A DNA stretch of 38,159 nt, from positions 1-38,159 of IMG/VR virus record IMGVR_UViG_3300037246_001106, one strand, 5' to 3'. Below, one piece after another: positions 1 through 8,436 of this stretch (position 1 is the stretch's first letter; every line of letters starts with the position of its first letter). The DNA comes from a virus. The notes beneath the pieces are model-generated. The model was not told where the DNA came from and ran no database searches. It saw only the letters and a list, made by a program, of their open reading frames with translations. A program made the translations under genes and the position numbers.

Positions 1-1424
1 TCGTAGTGCCGGGTGGTCAGGTGGATTCGGTTGTTGGTGGCACGAACATCAGTGTCAATGTCGCCGACCCGGTCAATCCTATCGTTAACCTTGATGCTGC
101 GATCACGGGCGTGTCGGTCAACGGAGTCTCGTTATCAAATGCTGGCGTTGCGACTGACTTCCTCAACGAAGAGGGAAATTATGTCGCTGCAGGAGGAGCA
201 ATCCCAGACCCACTGATCATTGCTTCGATTAACGCCACGAGTTCAGAGTCAGTCAGTCAAACGATTTCTCCGTACGCCAACGTTGCTTTGAATATCGGTC
301 CTAACCTGACTGGCACGATGGGCATGATGCAGATCAACCGTCAGAATATTCAGACTCGACAAAGTTCGGGCGGCTTCAACGCTACATTATTTATCAACAT
401 CAATGGTGCCGGTACCGCAGGTAGCAATGTAATTATCGGTGGCCTGAACGGTGCGCAGGTCGAAGTAGATTTCGGCGTTGCAGTCAGATTCCAACACGCT
501 CAGGTAGGTACGACCGTAGCTGAGACTGCTGCCGCAGCAGACGGTGGCTTCCTCGCTAACAACTTAAATACTGGTGCAGGCCTTGAACGCGTACTGACCA
601 CAGCTGATCTTAGTACCAGCTTCGATCCTGCGGCTAACCAGACGATCACAGGCGACTGGACGTTTGACAATGCGGTATTTGATCTGAAGCTTGGTGTCAG
701 CACAGCTATACACTTCCGCAATCCTTCCGACAACTCAGCAACGTTTGTACAGAATCTCGGACCAACACTTCAATGGGGTATTGCAGGTGCAGACTTCGGT
801 TCGGGTATCTTCGAAATCGCACAGAGCAGCTTCGCGAAACTCGTTTGCCCTCCCATTTTCATTGGAGAACAGGCAGCGGCTGAGGCAGACGTACTGGGTG
901 ATGGTCAGGTCTGGGTGCGCAACGACAATCCCAACACGCTCATGTTCACCGATGACACCGGCAATGATTTTGTAGTAAGTGGGTTCAGCGTTGCGAGGGA
1001 GAAGGCGACTACTGAGAGTACGAACACCGACATTGTCTTATCCGATGACGCCGAACTTACGATGACGTTGCCTGTCGGCACGTACAGGATCCACCTCATA
1101 GCCATTCTCTCGGCTAACACGGCTGGCGGCATGGGCATACAGTACCGGCTGAACTTCACAGGCAGCATTGCTCGAACGCGCTTCATACAGCAGAACAGGA
1201 TCAACGGTGCGGACGCTCAACGTAATCCAACGTTTTTCAATTCAACGTCGAACTACGCAACCATCACGACGGTAGGAGCTTCGGACTACCTCGACATCGA
1301 GGGTGTCGCAGTGGTCACAGTTGCTGGCGTCTTGTCCTTCCAGTGGGCGCAGCAAAGCAGCAATGCAAACGATCTTTCAATCAACAACACGTCGAGTCTG
1401 ACCGCGCAGTTGATCAGGGAATAA
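1..1424 (+). CDS. Tail fibre / receptor-binding-type virion protein, 5' end cut by the window
   Basis: The reading frame is already open at the left edge (first complete codon at position 3), so the GTG at 6 is probably internal and the gene starts outside the window. About 473 residues remain. The visible start is a beta-rich Gly/Asn/Thr repeat typical of phage fibres (GGTNISVNVADP then NPIVNL). Near residues 180-200 is GGFLANNLNTGAGLERVLT, which recurs in the fibre gene at 4323-6617. A segment near residues 295-325 (GQVWVRNDNPNTLMFTDD) has the feel of fibre repeats seen in other phages. The last ~145 residues look like a globular beta-sandwich tip domain, which would bind the host receptor. 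It lies upstream of the lysis cassette. The fibre role is inferred from composition, repeats and position; no enzymatic motif was seen. Confidence 0.7.
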   Translation, partial: VVPGGQVDSVVGGTNISVNVADPVNPIVNLDAAITGVSVNGVSLSNAGVATDFLNEEGNYVAAGGAIPDPLIIASINATSSESVSQTISPYANVALNIGPNLTGTMGMMQINRQNIQTRQSSGGFNATLFININGAGTAGSNVIIGGLNGAQVEVDFGVAVRFQHAQVGTTVAETAAAADGGFLANNLNTGAGLERVLTTADLSTSFDPAANQTITGDWTFDNAVFDLKLGVSTAIHFRNPSDNSATFVQNLGPTLQWGIAGADFGSGIFEIAQSSFAKLVCPPIFIGEQAAAEADVLGDGQVWVRNDNPNTLMFTDDTGNDFVVSGFSVAREKATTESTNTDIVLSDDAELTMTLPVGTYRIHLIAILSANTAGGMGIQYRLNFTGSIARTRFIQQNRINGADAQRNPTFFNSTSNYATITTVGASDYLDIEGVAVVTVAGVLSFQWAQQSSNANDLSINNTSSLTAQLIRE

Positions 1425-1461
1425 CACAAACCACGAAAGTGGATAATTAGGAGAAGGAAAA

Positions 1462-1779
1462 ATGGCAAAGCAAGAAGTAACAGCAGTTCAGGTTCAAATG
1501 GCTGCAGCAGCAGGTGTGACGCTGTTGCAAGTGGATGATCTCCCGGTGCCGCTGAAGGTAGCGAAGTCTGGAGCACTGGGTGTTCTCGAAGGGATGTTGC
1601 AAGCGATAGCGAATGGTGAAGTGGTGCTTGGACCTCCTCCGCAGGAAAATATTGGAGGGGGTGGCCCAAAGCCCGCCATGGCTCCCGTGGAAACCCCACC
1701 CCAAGGGGACCAAGACCAAAGCGGGGCGGAGGCAAGCGCCGCAAACGAAAGCGGTGAAGACCCGAAGCCTGAGGCATAA
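1462..1779 (+). CDS. Small hypothetical protein before the lysis cassette
   Basis: This is a 105-residue protein with a strong ribosome site (AGGAGAAGGAAAA directly before ATG). The first ~50 residues are Ala/Val/Leu-rich and probably helical. The rest is Pro/Gly/Glu-rich and likely disordered (GPPPQENIGGGGPKP, then Gln/Glu-rich). There is no signal peptide or clear membrane segment. It sits 37 bp after the fibre gene and 11 bp before the TM/coiled-coil gene. I do not recognise the family. A small virion or fibre-assembly protein is possible, but only from position. Confidence 0.65.
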   Translation: MAKQEVTAVQVQMAAAAGVTLLQVDDLPVPLKVAKSGALGVLEGMLQAIANGEVVLGPPPQENIGGGGPKPAMAPVETPPQGDQDQSGAEASAANESGEDPKPEA

Positions 1780-1790
1780 GGGATAGGATT

Positions 1791-2138
1791 ATGGCTGCGA
1801 GAGAAGTTTCAATAAGCACAATTTTTAGCACCGTTGCGTCTCTCGCGGTCGTGATCCCTGTTCTGTGGTACGTCGGCAAGCCACTCATCTCTGCATCGTT
1901 GGCTGAAGACTTTAAGCAGATTGCACAAGACCAAGCGCAACCAATTAAGTCTGCATTCTCGGTGCTGCTGACACGTGACATCAATTCGTTGCGTAAAGAG
2001 ATCGCAGCGCTGAAGTTCCGGCAGCGTCAGGACACGGACTGGGAACAAGACGACGCAGAGTATCTGGCTGATCTGGAGATCGAGCTGGAAGCGTTGCAAG
2101 AAGCGAGAGCAGAATTGAAAACGGATAACACTTCGTGA
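1791..2138 (+). CDS. Membrane-anchored coiled-coil protein, possible inner-membrane spanin
   Basis: The protein has 115 residues. An N-terminal hydrophobic segment (about residues 8-30, TIFSTVASLAVVIPVLWYVG) is followed by a charged, heptad-like region (residues 63-112: LRKEIAALKFRQRQ, LEIELEALQEARAEL). That order, one N-terminal anchor then a coiled coil, is the layout of Rz-type i-spanins, which bridge to an outer-membrane lipoprotein at the last step of Gram-negative lysis. It directly precedes the endolysin, overlapping it at a GTGA junction, and a lipoprotein gene lies two genes on. No sequence-level spanin match can be claimed, and a holin or another membrane protein is an alternative. 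Confidence 0.6.
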   Translation: MAAREVSISTIFSTVASLAVVIPVLWYVGKPLISASLAEDFKQIAQDQAQPIKSAFSVLLTRDINSLRKEIAALKFRQRQDTDWEQDDAEYLADLEIELEALQEARAELKTDNTS

Positions 2139-2593
2139 TTGATCGCGAACAATTTATTGACCTGATCATCGAGCCGACTCTCGAAGATTTGGGCCTGTAC
2201 TCGACAGCAGCTTCCGAGCTGGTGCTGGGCACATGTCTTCAAGAGTCGAGACTTATTTACATCAAGCAGCTGGGCAGCGGTCCAGCGTTGGGCGTGTGCC
2301 AGATGGAACCCGCAACGCATGATGACATCTGGAATAACTACCTACAGTACCGTGACAGGCTAGCAGCAGCTGTGTCTGAAATCGGAGGTCCGGATTCGCG
2401 AGAGTTGATCTGGAATTTGAAGTACGCAGTTGCGATGTGTCGTGTGCATTACAGGCGTGTGCGCGCTCCGCTTCCGCAAGCAGGTGACCTGAAACATCAG
2501 GCTACTTACTGGAAGGAGCACTACAACACAGATCTCGGACGTGGCACGACGGACGAGTACATCAATAGCTGGAGGAAAGGTCATGAACATTAA
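2135..2593 (+). CDS. Endolysin, lysozyme/lytic-transglycosylase fold
   Basis: This 152-residue protein would cut peptidoglycan glycan strands during lysis. The segment LGTCLQESRL (residues 31-40) followed by LGVCQMEPATHDD matches the SLT/lysozyme-like arrangement, with a Glu (E37) in the catalytic position and a following Gly/Gln-Met-Glu-Pro segment. The C-terminal part (YWKEHYNTDLGRGTTDEYINSW) resembles the tails of small phage muramidases. There is no signal peptide, so it needs the holin encoded next to reach the periplasm. The start is GTG at 2135, overlapping the previous stop (GTGA), which implies translational coupling. The 3' end overlaps the holin start by 11 bp. Confidence 0.75.
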   Translation: MIDREQFIDLIIEPTLEDLGLYSTAASELVLGTCLQESRLIYIKQLGSGPALGVCQMEPATHDDIWNNYLQYRDRLAAAVSEIGGPDSRELIWNLKYAVAMCRVHYRRVRAPLPQAGDLKHQATYWKEHYNTDLGRGTTDEYINSWRKGHEH

Positions 2594-2813
2594 CACTCTC
2601 ACAGGGGCACTCATTGCAGCGCTGATTCTGTTTGGATCAAGCGTCGTAACGCTGTTCACTAGCAATCCAGATCTGACGTTTGCCGATCTAACAACGGCAA
2701 CGTGGGTCTCTCTTGTCGGTGGTGCAGCAGTAGCATTTTTCAAAGATTACCAAGCGCTCACGGTGCGGCGTACGGTGAATAAAATCTCAGGCACTGGAGA
2801 TGGAGGTATTTAG
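2583..2813 (+). CDS. Holin with two membrane segments
   Basis: This is a 76-residue protein with two hydrophobic stretches: TGALIAALILFGSSVVTLF near residues 6-24, and ATWVSLVGGAAVAFFKDY near residues 39-56. A short basic/polar tail (TVRRTVNKISG) follows. Size, topology and position directly after the endolysin fit a class II-type holin that permeabilises the inner membrane and times lysis. I chose ATG 2583 over an in-frame ATG at 2541, because GGAGGAAAGG lies just upstream and the shorter start removes 14 residues read out of the endolysin. Confidence 0.75.
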   Translation: MNINTLTGALIAALILFGSSVVTLFTSNPDLTFADLTTATWVSLVGGAAVAFFKDYQALTVRRTVNKISGTGDGGI

Positions 2814-2814
2814 T

Positions 2815-3225
2815 ATGGTGAGGAAACTCGACTACCGCTACGCATGGTTGATGCTCTGGCTCTTTGCTCTTGCAGGGTGTCAGTCCGCTAATCCTATTGC
2901 GGCAGCGGAAACGCCAGAGCAGCGAGCGTTTGCTGCTTACGGCACGTTTGTCATTTTACAGGAGACGGCTGCTGATCTTGTTGAAGATCCTGCCATCCCT
3001 CGCGGTGTCAAATTACGCATCATTCAGGCAGAGGAACGAGCGAAGCCGGTGGCCGACAGTTTATTAGTTGCCTACACCGCGTTTTTAATTGTGAAAGCTG
3101 AATTCGACGCAGGAGAAACAAGCGAACAACAGTTTGCTATTGCGTCGAGGGAACTTAACAGTTGGATCTCAGAGTTGGCTCCCCTGATGAATGAATTAAT
3201 TCGAAACATCAAAGGAGCACAATAA
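2815..3225 (+). CDS. Lipoprotein of the lysis region, possible outer-membrane spanin
   Basis: The 136-residue protein has a lipoprotein signal: a positively charged start, a hydrophobic core (WLMLWLFALAG) and a lipobox LAGC with Cys at about residue 22. The mature part is ~115 residues, helical and acidic (ETPEQRAFAAYGTF, then EERAKPVADSLLVAY). The start at 2815 is set by GGAGGT seven bases upstream; the in-frame ATG at 2800 is too early for that site. Coming right after the holin, it could be the outer-membrane partner of the coiled-coil protein at 1791-2138. It is longer than most Rz1-type proteins and not Pro-rich, so this is tentative. Confidence 0.65.
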   Translation: MVRKLDYRYAWLMLWLFALAGCQSANPIAAAETPEQRAFAAYGTFVILQETAADLVEDPAIPRGVKLRIIQAEERAKPVADSLLVAYTAFLIVKAEFDAGETSEQQFAIASRELNSWISELAPLMNELIRNIKGAQ

Positions 3226-3227
3226 CA

Positions 3228-3668
3228 ATGGATCCAATTTCACTAGCAATACTCGCAATCAACGGTCTGAGTACGGTGTTGTCCAACCCTGCATTGGGTG
3301 GTGGCAGCAGCCTAAAACTGGGCCAAGCCTCCGAGCTACTCGGCATACTCGGCGCTCTAATTTCACAGGGTGACGATGCGCTCGACGATCTCAAGGAGTT
3401 CACTTCACTCATCGAAGAGATGGCTGCAAAAGGCAGAGAACCCTCCCCCGGTGAATGGGATGTCATGCGCGCAAGGTCTGACGACGCGCACGCACGTTTG
3501 CAGGCAGCGAAGGAGGAGCTTCTTGAAGAAGAAGAGCCAGAAGAAACTGTGGACGACGAAGTACCAACCGACCCCGTTGACTCTGAACCAGCTTCACCCG
3601 CAGTGGAAACACCGACTGAAGAGCCGGTCGATCCACCTGAAGAAGAAGATCCACCCGTAACAGGGTGA
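3228..3668 (+). CDS. Small acidic-tailed hypothetical virion-region protein
   Basis: This is a 146-residue protein. Residues 1-65 form a hydrophobic/helical segment (AILAINGLSTVLSNPALGGG, then LLGILGALISQGDD). The last ~50 residues are extremely rich in Glu, Pro, Asp and Thr (EEEEPEETVDDE, PVDPPEEEDPPVTG) and must be disordered and strongly negative. An AAAGGAG site lies ten bases before ATG. It lies between the lysis genes and the adaptor gene, 10 bp from the latter. I do not recognise it. A DNA-mimic, scaffold-like or head-associated role would be a guess. Confidence 0.6.
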   Translation: MDPISLAILAINGLSTVLSNPALGGGSSLKLGQASELLGILGALISQGDDALDDLKEFTSLIEEMAAKGREPSPGEWDVMRARSDDAHARLQAAKEELLEEEEPEETVDDEVPTDPVDSEPASPAVETPTEEPVDPPEEEDPPVTG

Positions 3669-3678
3669 GGAGTAGCTA

Positions 3679-4323
3679 ATGGCTGTCTCAATGACATTCG
3701 ACTCGCTTCTTGCTGATCTCCGTGCATATTTGGAGCGAGGCACGGCTGTCGATCCTACTGTGTTTGAACAGCTGCCCAGCCTGATCAATCTGGCTGAGCG
3801 TGAGCTGGCAAACCGGTTAAAGATCCTCGGATTCGTGACTGTGGTCACGGATACGCTGGGTGTTGGACAGTCAGTAATTCCGAAGCCCGACAGGTGGAGA
3901 GATACCATCTCGATCAACTTCGGTGTGGGCACTACACAGGTACGCACCCCTCTGTTCGCTCGCAGCTACGAGTACTGTCGGCGCTATTGGCCGGATGAAG
4001 ATTTGACTGCTCAGCCAAAGTTCTATGCTGACTACGATTACTTCAACTGGTTGATAGCTCCGTCAGCTGACTTCGCATATCCATTCGAGGTCAATTATTG
4101 GGAGTTGCCTGCACTTCTGGATGCCACCAATCAAACGAATTGGTCGTCGGACTTTGCCCCGAACGCCCTACTTCATGGCGCGCTCCTGCAGGCAACTCCG
4201 TTTTTAAAGAACGACGAACGCATTCCCACGTGGGAAGCGATTTACGAGAAAGACGTTGCAATTCTTGAAGGGCAGGACATCAAACGCATCGTCGATAGAA
4301 ACGTTACTAGGGACACAGTCTAA
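3679..4323 (+). CDS. Head-tail adaptor protein, phage SU10 adaptor type
   Basis: The 214-residue protein most resembles the adaptor family that sits under the portal in SU10-like podoviruses and carries the nozzle. The N-terminal half has FDSLLADLRAYLERG and LINLAERELANRLKI, the helical entry of this family. The C-terminal LLHGALLQATPFLKNDERI followed by WEAIYEKDVAILEGQDIKRIVDR is a very typical helix pair. The length is also typical. ATG at 3679 has AGGAG six bases upstream, and the stop overlaps the next ATG (TAATG). The presence of this gene together with the nozzle-like gene at 6622 argues for a short-tailed virion. Confidence 0.75.
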   Translation: MAVSMTFDSLLADLRAYLERGTAVDPTVFEQLPSLINLAERELANRLKILGFVTVVTDTLGVGQSVIPKPDRWRDTISINFGVGTTQVRTPLFARSYEYCRRYWPDEDLTAQPKFYADYDYFNWLIAPSADFAYPFEVNYWELPALLDATNQTNWSSDFAPNALLHGALLQATPFLKNDERIPTWEAIYEKDVAILEGQDIKRIVDRNVTRDTV

Positions 4324-6617
4324 TGGGTTACTCCGACGTATTTGGCGGCAATTTGATCTTCCCATCGAGGGTCACTTATCTCGCACTCACCACAGCCATC
4401 GATGTTGTCTTGCAATGGCCGACTGAGCAACAGATCACAGGCGGAGACGTCGTTGCAGACATCATCGATGTCAATACCACAGCTGGTGGACTCAACATCG
4501 ACATGCCTGACGCGAGGAACACCTCGCTGGGTAACAAAGCGACGTTCAACAACGTGGGAGGCGTCAACGTCTTCACCGTGCGCGACAACACAGGCGGCAC
4601 GATTCAATCCGTGCAGCCCGGTGAGCAGTGGGTCATCGTGCTCACGGACAACTCGACCGATATGGGTGTGTGGACAACTTTCCAACTGGGTGGCAATGCA
4701 GCTACCCAAGCGTCTGCCTCTGCGTTAGCAGGTGATGGTCTCAGACCTTTTGGTATTCAGCTGGACCAGATCATTGATTCGGATGTCGAGGCTGGAACAC
4801 CTTTCACTGTGGTCAATGGTGATCGAGCGAAGTGCCTGATTTACACGGCAGGTGCAGGCACATGTAACTTGCCATCACCGGGAGTGGTTTTCAACAACTG
4901 GTTCTTCATGCTGCGCAACGCAGGCAGCGGTACGCTTAACATCGTGCCCCCGTCTGGCGACATCGATGGAGCGTCGAGTCTCAACCTCGATCCGAATGGT
5001 AGTACGTTTATCTTCACAGACGGCACTGACTTTTTCACCATCGGACTCACTGTTGCCTCGACCATTGCGTTCGACTTCGTGTCGCTTGCGGTACCGGGCT
5101 CTGGTGACTTCGTACTCTCCGGTGCAAACCTCGACAGGATCTCGTATAGATTTACGGGCGCACTGACGGGTAACCGACGCATCGTCGTACCGAATACGAC
5201 GCAGCAGTACTGGGCAGATAACCAGACGAGTGGTGCCTTCTCGCTGGAGGTTTCCACAGCTGCTGGTGCAGGGATAACCATCCCGCAAGGGCAGAGCGTA
5301 ATCGTTTACTGCGATGCTACCGACGTGATCAACGCGACGTCATCCACCAGTGTGGCGTTCCCGATCACCATTGGTCAGGGGGGCACGAGTGCAACCGATG
5401 CACCAACAGCGCTTGTAAACTTGGGGGCTGTCGCTGAGACGTTCGACCTGATAGCGGGCGACGGCATGGTTGGAGGTGGAGATCTATCATCCACTCCACG
5501 CACGTTCGATTTCAATCTTGCAAGCATCGGTGCAGTTGCTCCGGCACTCGGCGACTTCATGGTCTTACAAGATGTCGATGGTGCTGACATCAATATCAAA
5601 GCGACGCTCACTGACATCCTCGCACTGGGCGGAGTCACTATCGAAGATGAAGGGGTACCTCTGGCGACACAAGCACAGGTTCTCGACTTCGTTGGTGGAT
5701 TTGTCACAGCGTCAGGAGGAGGTACCGATAAGACGATCACCATCGGCGCACCGCTGATCCTGCTGGACAATGAACAGATTCGATTCGGCACCGGTAATGA
5801 CATCCAGTTCCAATGGGATGGCACCCAGATGGAATTCTTGGGTGCAGGTCCATTCCACTACGGTGAGAATTCTGACATTGCCATCCAGCTGAAAGTGTTG
5901 AACTTCCGAGGAGGTATCGAACTTGAGATTCTAGACGCTTCTGGTGACGGGAGAATCAATGACACCTTTAACACTGGTGGATTCGTCAAAACTTATATCG
6001 ACCTGATCACATCCGATGGTAGCGTACAGCTGAACTTCGGCAACGTACCTGTTGCCCGCTCCGCAGCAGTCAGTGGTGCAGCCTATCCGTACTTCGGCAC
6101 TAGCGGTGGCTTCCTCGTTAACAACAACACGACGGGTACAGGTTCCAACGAACGCGTGCTGACTTACATCGATCACGCCATGACAGGTGGCATCGCGGAC
6201 GACCGCAGCCTGACCACCACGATGGCAGCGGACAACCGTCTGGTCGCAGGCTTTGTCAGACGCCAAGGCTATGTCAAGTTCGAGGTCTACGCCTCGTTCT
6301 CTAAAGTGGGCGGCACGGCTCAGATCGAGTTTGACTTCGACGGCACCAACATTATTGAGTGCAGCTACATCTATGACTTCCGCACTGCCGACGGTACACC
6401 TAGCGGTGCAGGTGCAAGCGACGACGCAGCAACCAACCAGTCACTCACCTTGGGGTCAGCTGGAGAGCGCACCTACTTGCGCATCACCGGATACGCCAGA
6501 TTCGATAACTTTTCTTCGACGTTCGACTTCCGCTGGAGGCCAACGGTTAACCAGATCGACACGGTTTCTCGCAACAGCGGTGGCTGGATGACAATTTGCC
6601 CCGTACTTATTGAGTAA
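4323..6617 (+). CDS. Large tail fibre protein
   Basis: This 764-residue protein is almost entirely beta-type, rich in Gly, Thr, Asn and Asp. It has features common in phage fibres: FPITIGQGGTSATDAPTAL near residue 350 (the GGTGA-T-type segment before a fibre shaft) and GDGMVGGGDLSSTPRTF near residue 380. The segment GGFLVNNNTTGTGSNERVLT near residues 597-616 is shared with the fibre at the left edge. The last ~140 residues form a probable globular tip (FEVYASFSKVGGTAQIEF, then TICPVLIE at the C-terminus). It would mediate host recognition. It is translationally coupled to the adaptor by TAATG and precedes the nozzle-like gene by 4 bp. Confidence 0.75.
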   Translation: MGYSDVFGGNLIFPSRVTYLALTTAIDVVLQWPTEQQITGGDVVADIIDVNTTAGGLNIDMPDARNTSLGNKATFNNVGGVNVFTVRDNTGGTIQSVQPGEQWVIVLTDNSTDMGVWTTFQLGGNAATQASASALAGDGLRPFGIQLDQIIDSDVEAGTPFTVVNGDRAKCLIYTAGAGTCNLPSPGVVFNNWFFMLRNAGSGTLNIVPPSGDIDGASSLNLDPNGSTFIFTDGTDFFTIGLTVASTIAFDFVSLAVPGSGDFVLSGANLDRISYRFTGALTGNRRIVVPNTTQQYWADNQTSGAFSLEVSTAAGAGITIPQGQSVIVYCDATDVINATSSTSVAFPITIGQGGTSATDAPTALVNLGAVAETFDLIAGDGMVGGGDLSSTPRTFDFNLASIGAVAPALGDFMVLQDVDGADINIKATLTDILALGGVTIEDEGVPLATQAQVLDFVGGFVTASGGGTDKTITIGAPLILLDNEQIRFGTGNDIQFQWDGTQMEFLGAGPFHYGENSDIAIQLKVLNFRGGIELEILDASGDGRINDTFNTGGFVKTYIDLITSDGSVQLNFGNVPVARSAAVSGAAYPYFGTSGGFLVNNNTTGTGSNERVLTYIDHAMTGGIADDRSLTTTMAADNRLVAGFVRRQGYVKFEVYASFSKVGGTAQIEFDFDGTNIIECSYIYDFRTADGTPSGAGASDDAATNQSLTLGSAGERTYLRITGYARFDNFSSTFDFRWRPTVNQIDTVSRNSGGWMTICPVLIE

Positions 6618-6621
6618 TTGA

Positions 6622-8166
6622 ATGGCTGAACAACCTGCAATGCTAGCGTCTGCTCCCGGTATCAAACGGGACGGCACGCGTTTCGACAGCGAACACTACG
6701 TCGATGGCGAGTGGTGCAGGTTCCAGCGTGGCAAACCGAAAAAGATTGGCGGCTATCAGCAGGTCACCGACACGGTGCCCGAGATTACTCGCGGCATGGC
6801 TTCATTTTCACAGGATAACATTCAGTTCTTACACCTCGGTCACCCAAACACCATCGGTCAGTACCAAGTGTCGAACGGTTCGCTCAACTTGTTCAGTGAT
6901 CGCACGCCCGTAGGATTCAATGCAGATCTCAACAACCTGTGGCAGTTCGACATCTTCGCTGACACCAGTGGCACTCCTAATCATGTACTGATGGCGCACG
7001 CTGCAGAGAACGCCCAGAACATCGACAACTCTGTCAACGGTACGCTGTACATCGACACCCTCGTTGCGACGACCGTACTCGACACGGTTGGCTTACACGC
7101 CGACTGGAACGGTGCGGAAGCAACCAGTGGTGGTGTCCTGACCAGCGGTGTGTACACGTGGACTTACGGTAGTGACGGACTCATCGTGCAGTCGGTAGCC
7201 AACAACCTCACCCTGCAACCAGTTGCTGTCAACATCGGTTCCCAGAAGATCGTGAAGGGCATGCCGCTGCGTGGAGCTGGGCAAGGTCCTGCTGCACTGT
7301 TCTGGGGTCTCGATATTGTCATTCGGGCCACCTTCATTCCAAGTGGTCCCCCCGACTTCGCGTACGACGTCATTGCTCGTGGCACAACCATCATGAGTTC
7401 GCAGGGTGTCGTCGAGATGGACGGCATTTACTACTGGCCCGGTGTGGATCGGTGGTACATGTTCAACGGTGTCGTGCGAGAGATTCCAAACAACATGAAT
7501 CAGAATTTCTTTTTCGACAACATCAACTTCCGCGAGCGGCAGAAATGTTTCGGCATGAAGATCCCACGCTACGGTGAGCTGTGGTGGTGCTACCCAAGAG
7601 GCAGTGCGACCGAGTGCACGCACGCTGTGGTCTTCAACGTGCGTGAAGGTTACTGGTTCGACACACCGTTACCTGACAGCGACGACCTCAACCAAGGACG
7701 ATGCGCAGGCATCTACGCTGACGTGTATCAACGTCCCTTCATGGTGGACAACGAAGTCACGGCAAACGGTCGTACGTTGTGGCAGCACGAGACTGCGTTC
7801 GACAAGATTCGCCTGAGCAGCATCAGTGCGGTGCGCTCGTCGTTCGAGACGCATGAGTTTGCACTGCTCGACCAGAACATAGCGGACAAATCCTTGCACG
7901 TTGCACGCGTCGAGCCTGACTTGGTGCAGTCGGGTGACATGACCCTGCAGGTACGTGGACGTGCCAACGCGAAAGCTGATGTGGTGGACGGAGCGACTGA
8001 GACAATTTTTGCTACACCCTCCTCCTCCGACGAGGAGACTGTTAAGTTTAAAGAGATCAAGCGGCTGATGAGTTTCAAGTTTGAATCGAACGTAGCAGGC
8101 GGCAACTACGAGCTGGGCAAGACGTACGCCCACATCGGGCCTGCTGACGGAAGGGTCGAGACATGA
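6622..8166 (+). CDS. Tail nozzle / packaged-DNA stabilisation protein (P22 gp10-like)
   Basis: The 514-residue protein begins with GIKRDGTRFDSEHYVDGEWCRFQRGKP-type sequence, then KKIGGYQQV, an opening typical of the podoviral stabilisation/nozzle family related to P22 gp10. The body is beta-rich with repeated Trp/Tyr-Phe motifs (GIYYWPGVDRWYMFNG, GELWWCYPRGSATECTHAV), as expected of a beta-propeller. It would close the tail channel below the adaptor. The neighbours agree: adaptor and fibre upstream, ejection-type proteins downstream. The ribosome site is weak. The end overlaps the next gene by 4 bp (ATGA). The assignment rests on remembered motifs and order; it could instead be a generic minor structural protein. 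Confidence 0.65.
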   Translation: MAEQPAMLASAPGIKRDGTRFDSEHYVDGEWCRFQRGKPKKIGGYQQVTDTVPEITRGMASFSQDNIQFLHLGHPNTIGQYQVSNGSLNLFSDRTPVGFNADLNNLWQFDIFADTSGTPNHVLMAHAAENAQNIDNSVNGTLYIDTLVATTVLDTVGLHADWNGAEATSGGVLTSGVYTWTYGSDGLIVQSVANNLTLQPVAVNIGSQKIVKGMPLRGAGQGPAALFWGLDIVIRATFIPSGPPDFAYDVIARGTTIMSSQGVVEMDGIYYWPGVDRWYMFNGVVREIPNNMNQNFFFDNINFRERQKCFGMKIPRYGELWWCYPRGSATECTHAVVFNVREGYWFDTPLPDSDDLNQGRCAGIYADVYQRPFMVDNEVTANGRTLWQHETAFDKIRLSSISAVRSSFETHEFALLDQNIADKSLHVARVEPDLVQSGDMTLQVRGRANAKADVVDGATETIFATPSSSDEETVKFKEIKRLMSFKFESNVAGGNYELGKTYAHIGPADGRVET

Positions 8167-8432
8167 TCATCGATCCCCGAGGCTTCGCTGACACTGAGGT
8201 GATTCAGTGGGCTGACCGGATGACTGGTGAGCTGGGTTTTTTCTCTGACGAGCTGAGCGGATCGGATCCTAATTACCCACGCTTGGATGATGCTGCGGAG
8301 TGGCAAGCGTGGGCAGTCGGTGTGTATGGTGGGGTCGATGCGTTGGGGCAAGATGTGCCTGACCCTTACGATTACGACGACTGGAAAGACTGGGCAATGA
8401 GATTGTTTTCAACTACAAATTTTATGGGATAG
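8163..8432 (+). CDS. Small hypothetical protein in the virion block
   Basis: This 89-residue acidic protein is rich in Trp, Asp and Gly (EWQAWAVGVYGGVDALG, DPYDYDDWKDWAMRLF). It has no membrane segment and no recognisable motif. ATG overlaps the nozzle-like stop (ATGA), with GGAAGG nearby, and the stop lies 4 bp before the next gene, so it is part of the late operon. Function is unknown; a small virion component or chaperone for an ejection protein fits the position only. Confidence 0.6.
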   Translation: MIIDPRGFADTEVIQWADRMTGELGFFSDELSGSDPNYPRLDDAAEWQAWAVGVYGGVDALGQDVPDPYDYDDWKDWAMRLFSTTNFMG

Positions 8433-8436
8433 AGCG

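Noticed and set aside
1286-1984. A 232-codon minus-strand frame across two plus-strand genes
   Set aside because: It spans the end of the fibre gene and the next two genes in reverse, with no promoter or ribosome site and a low-complexity composition.
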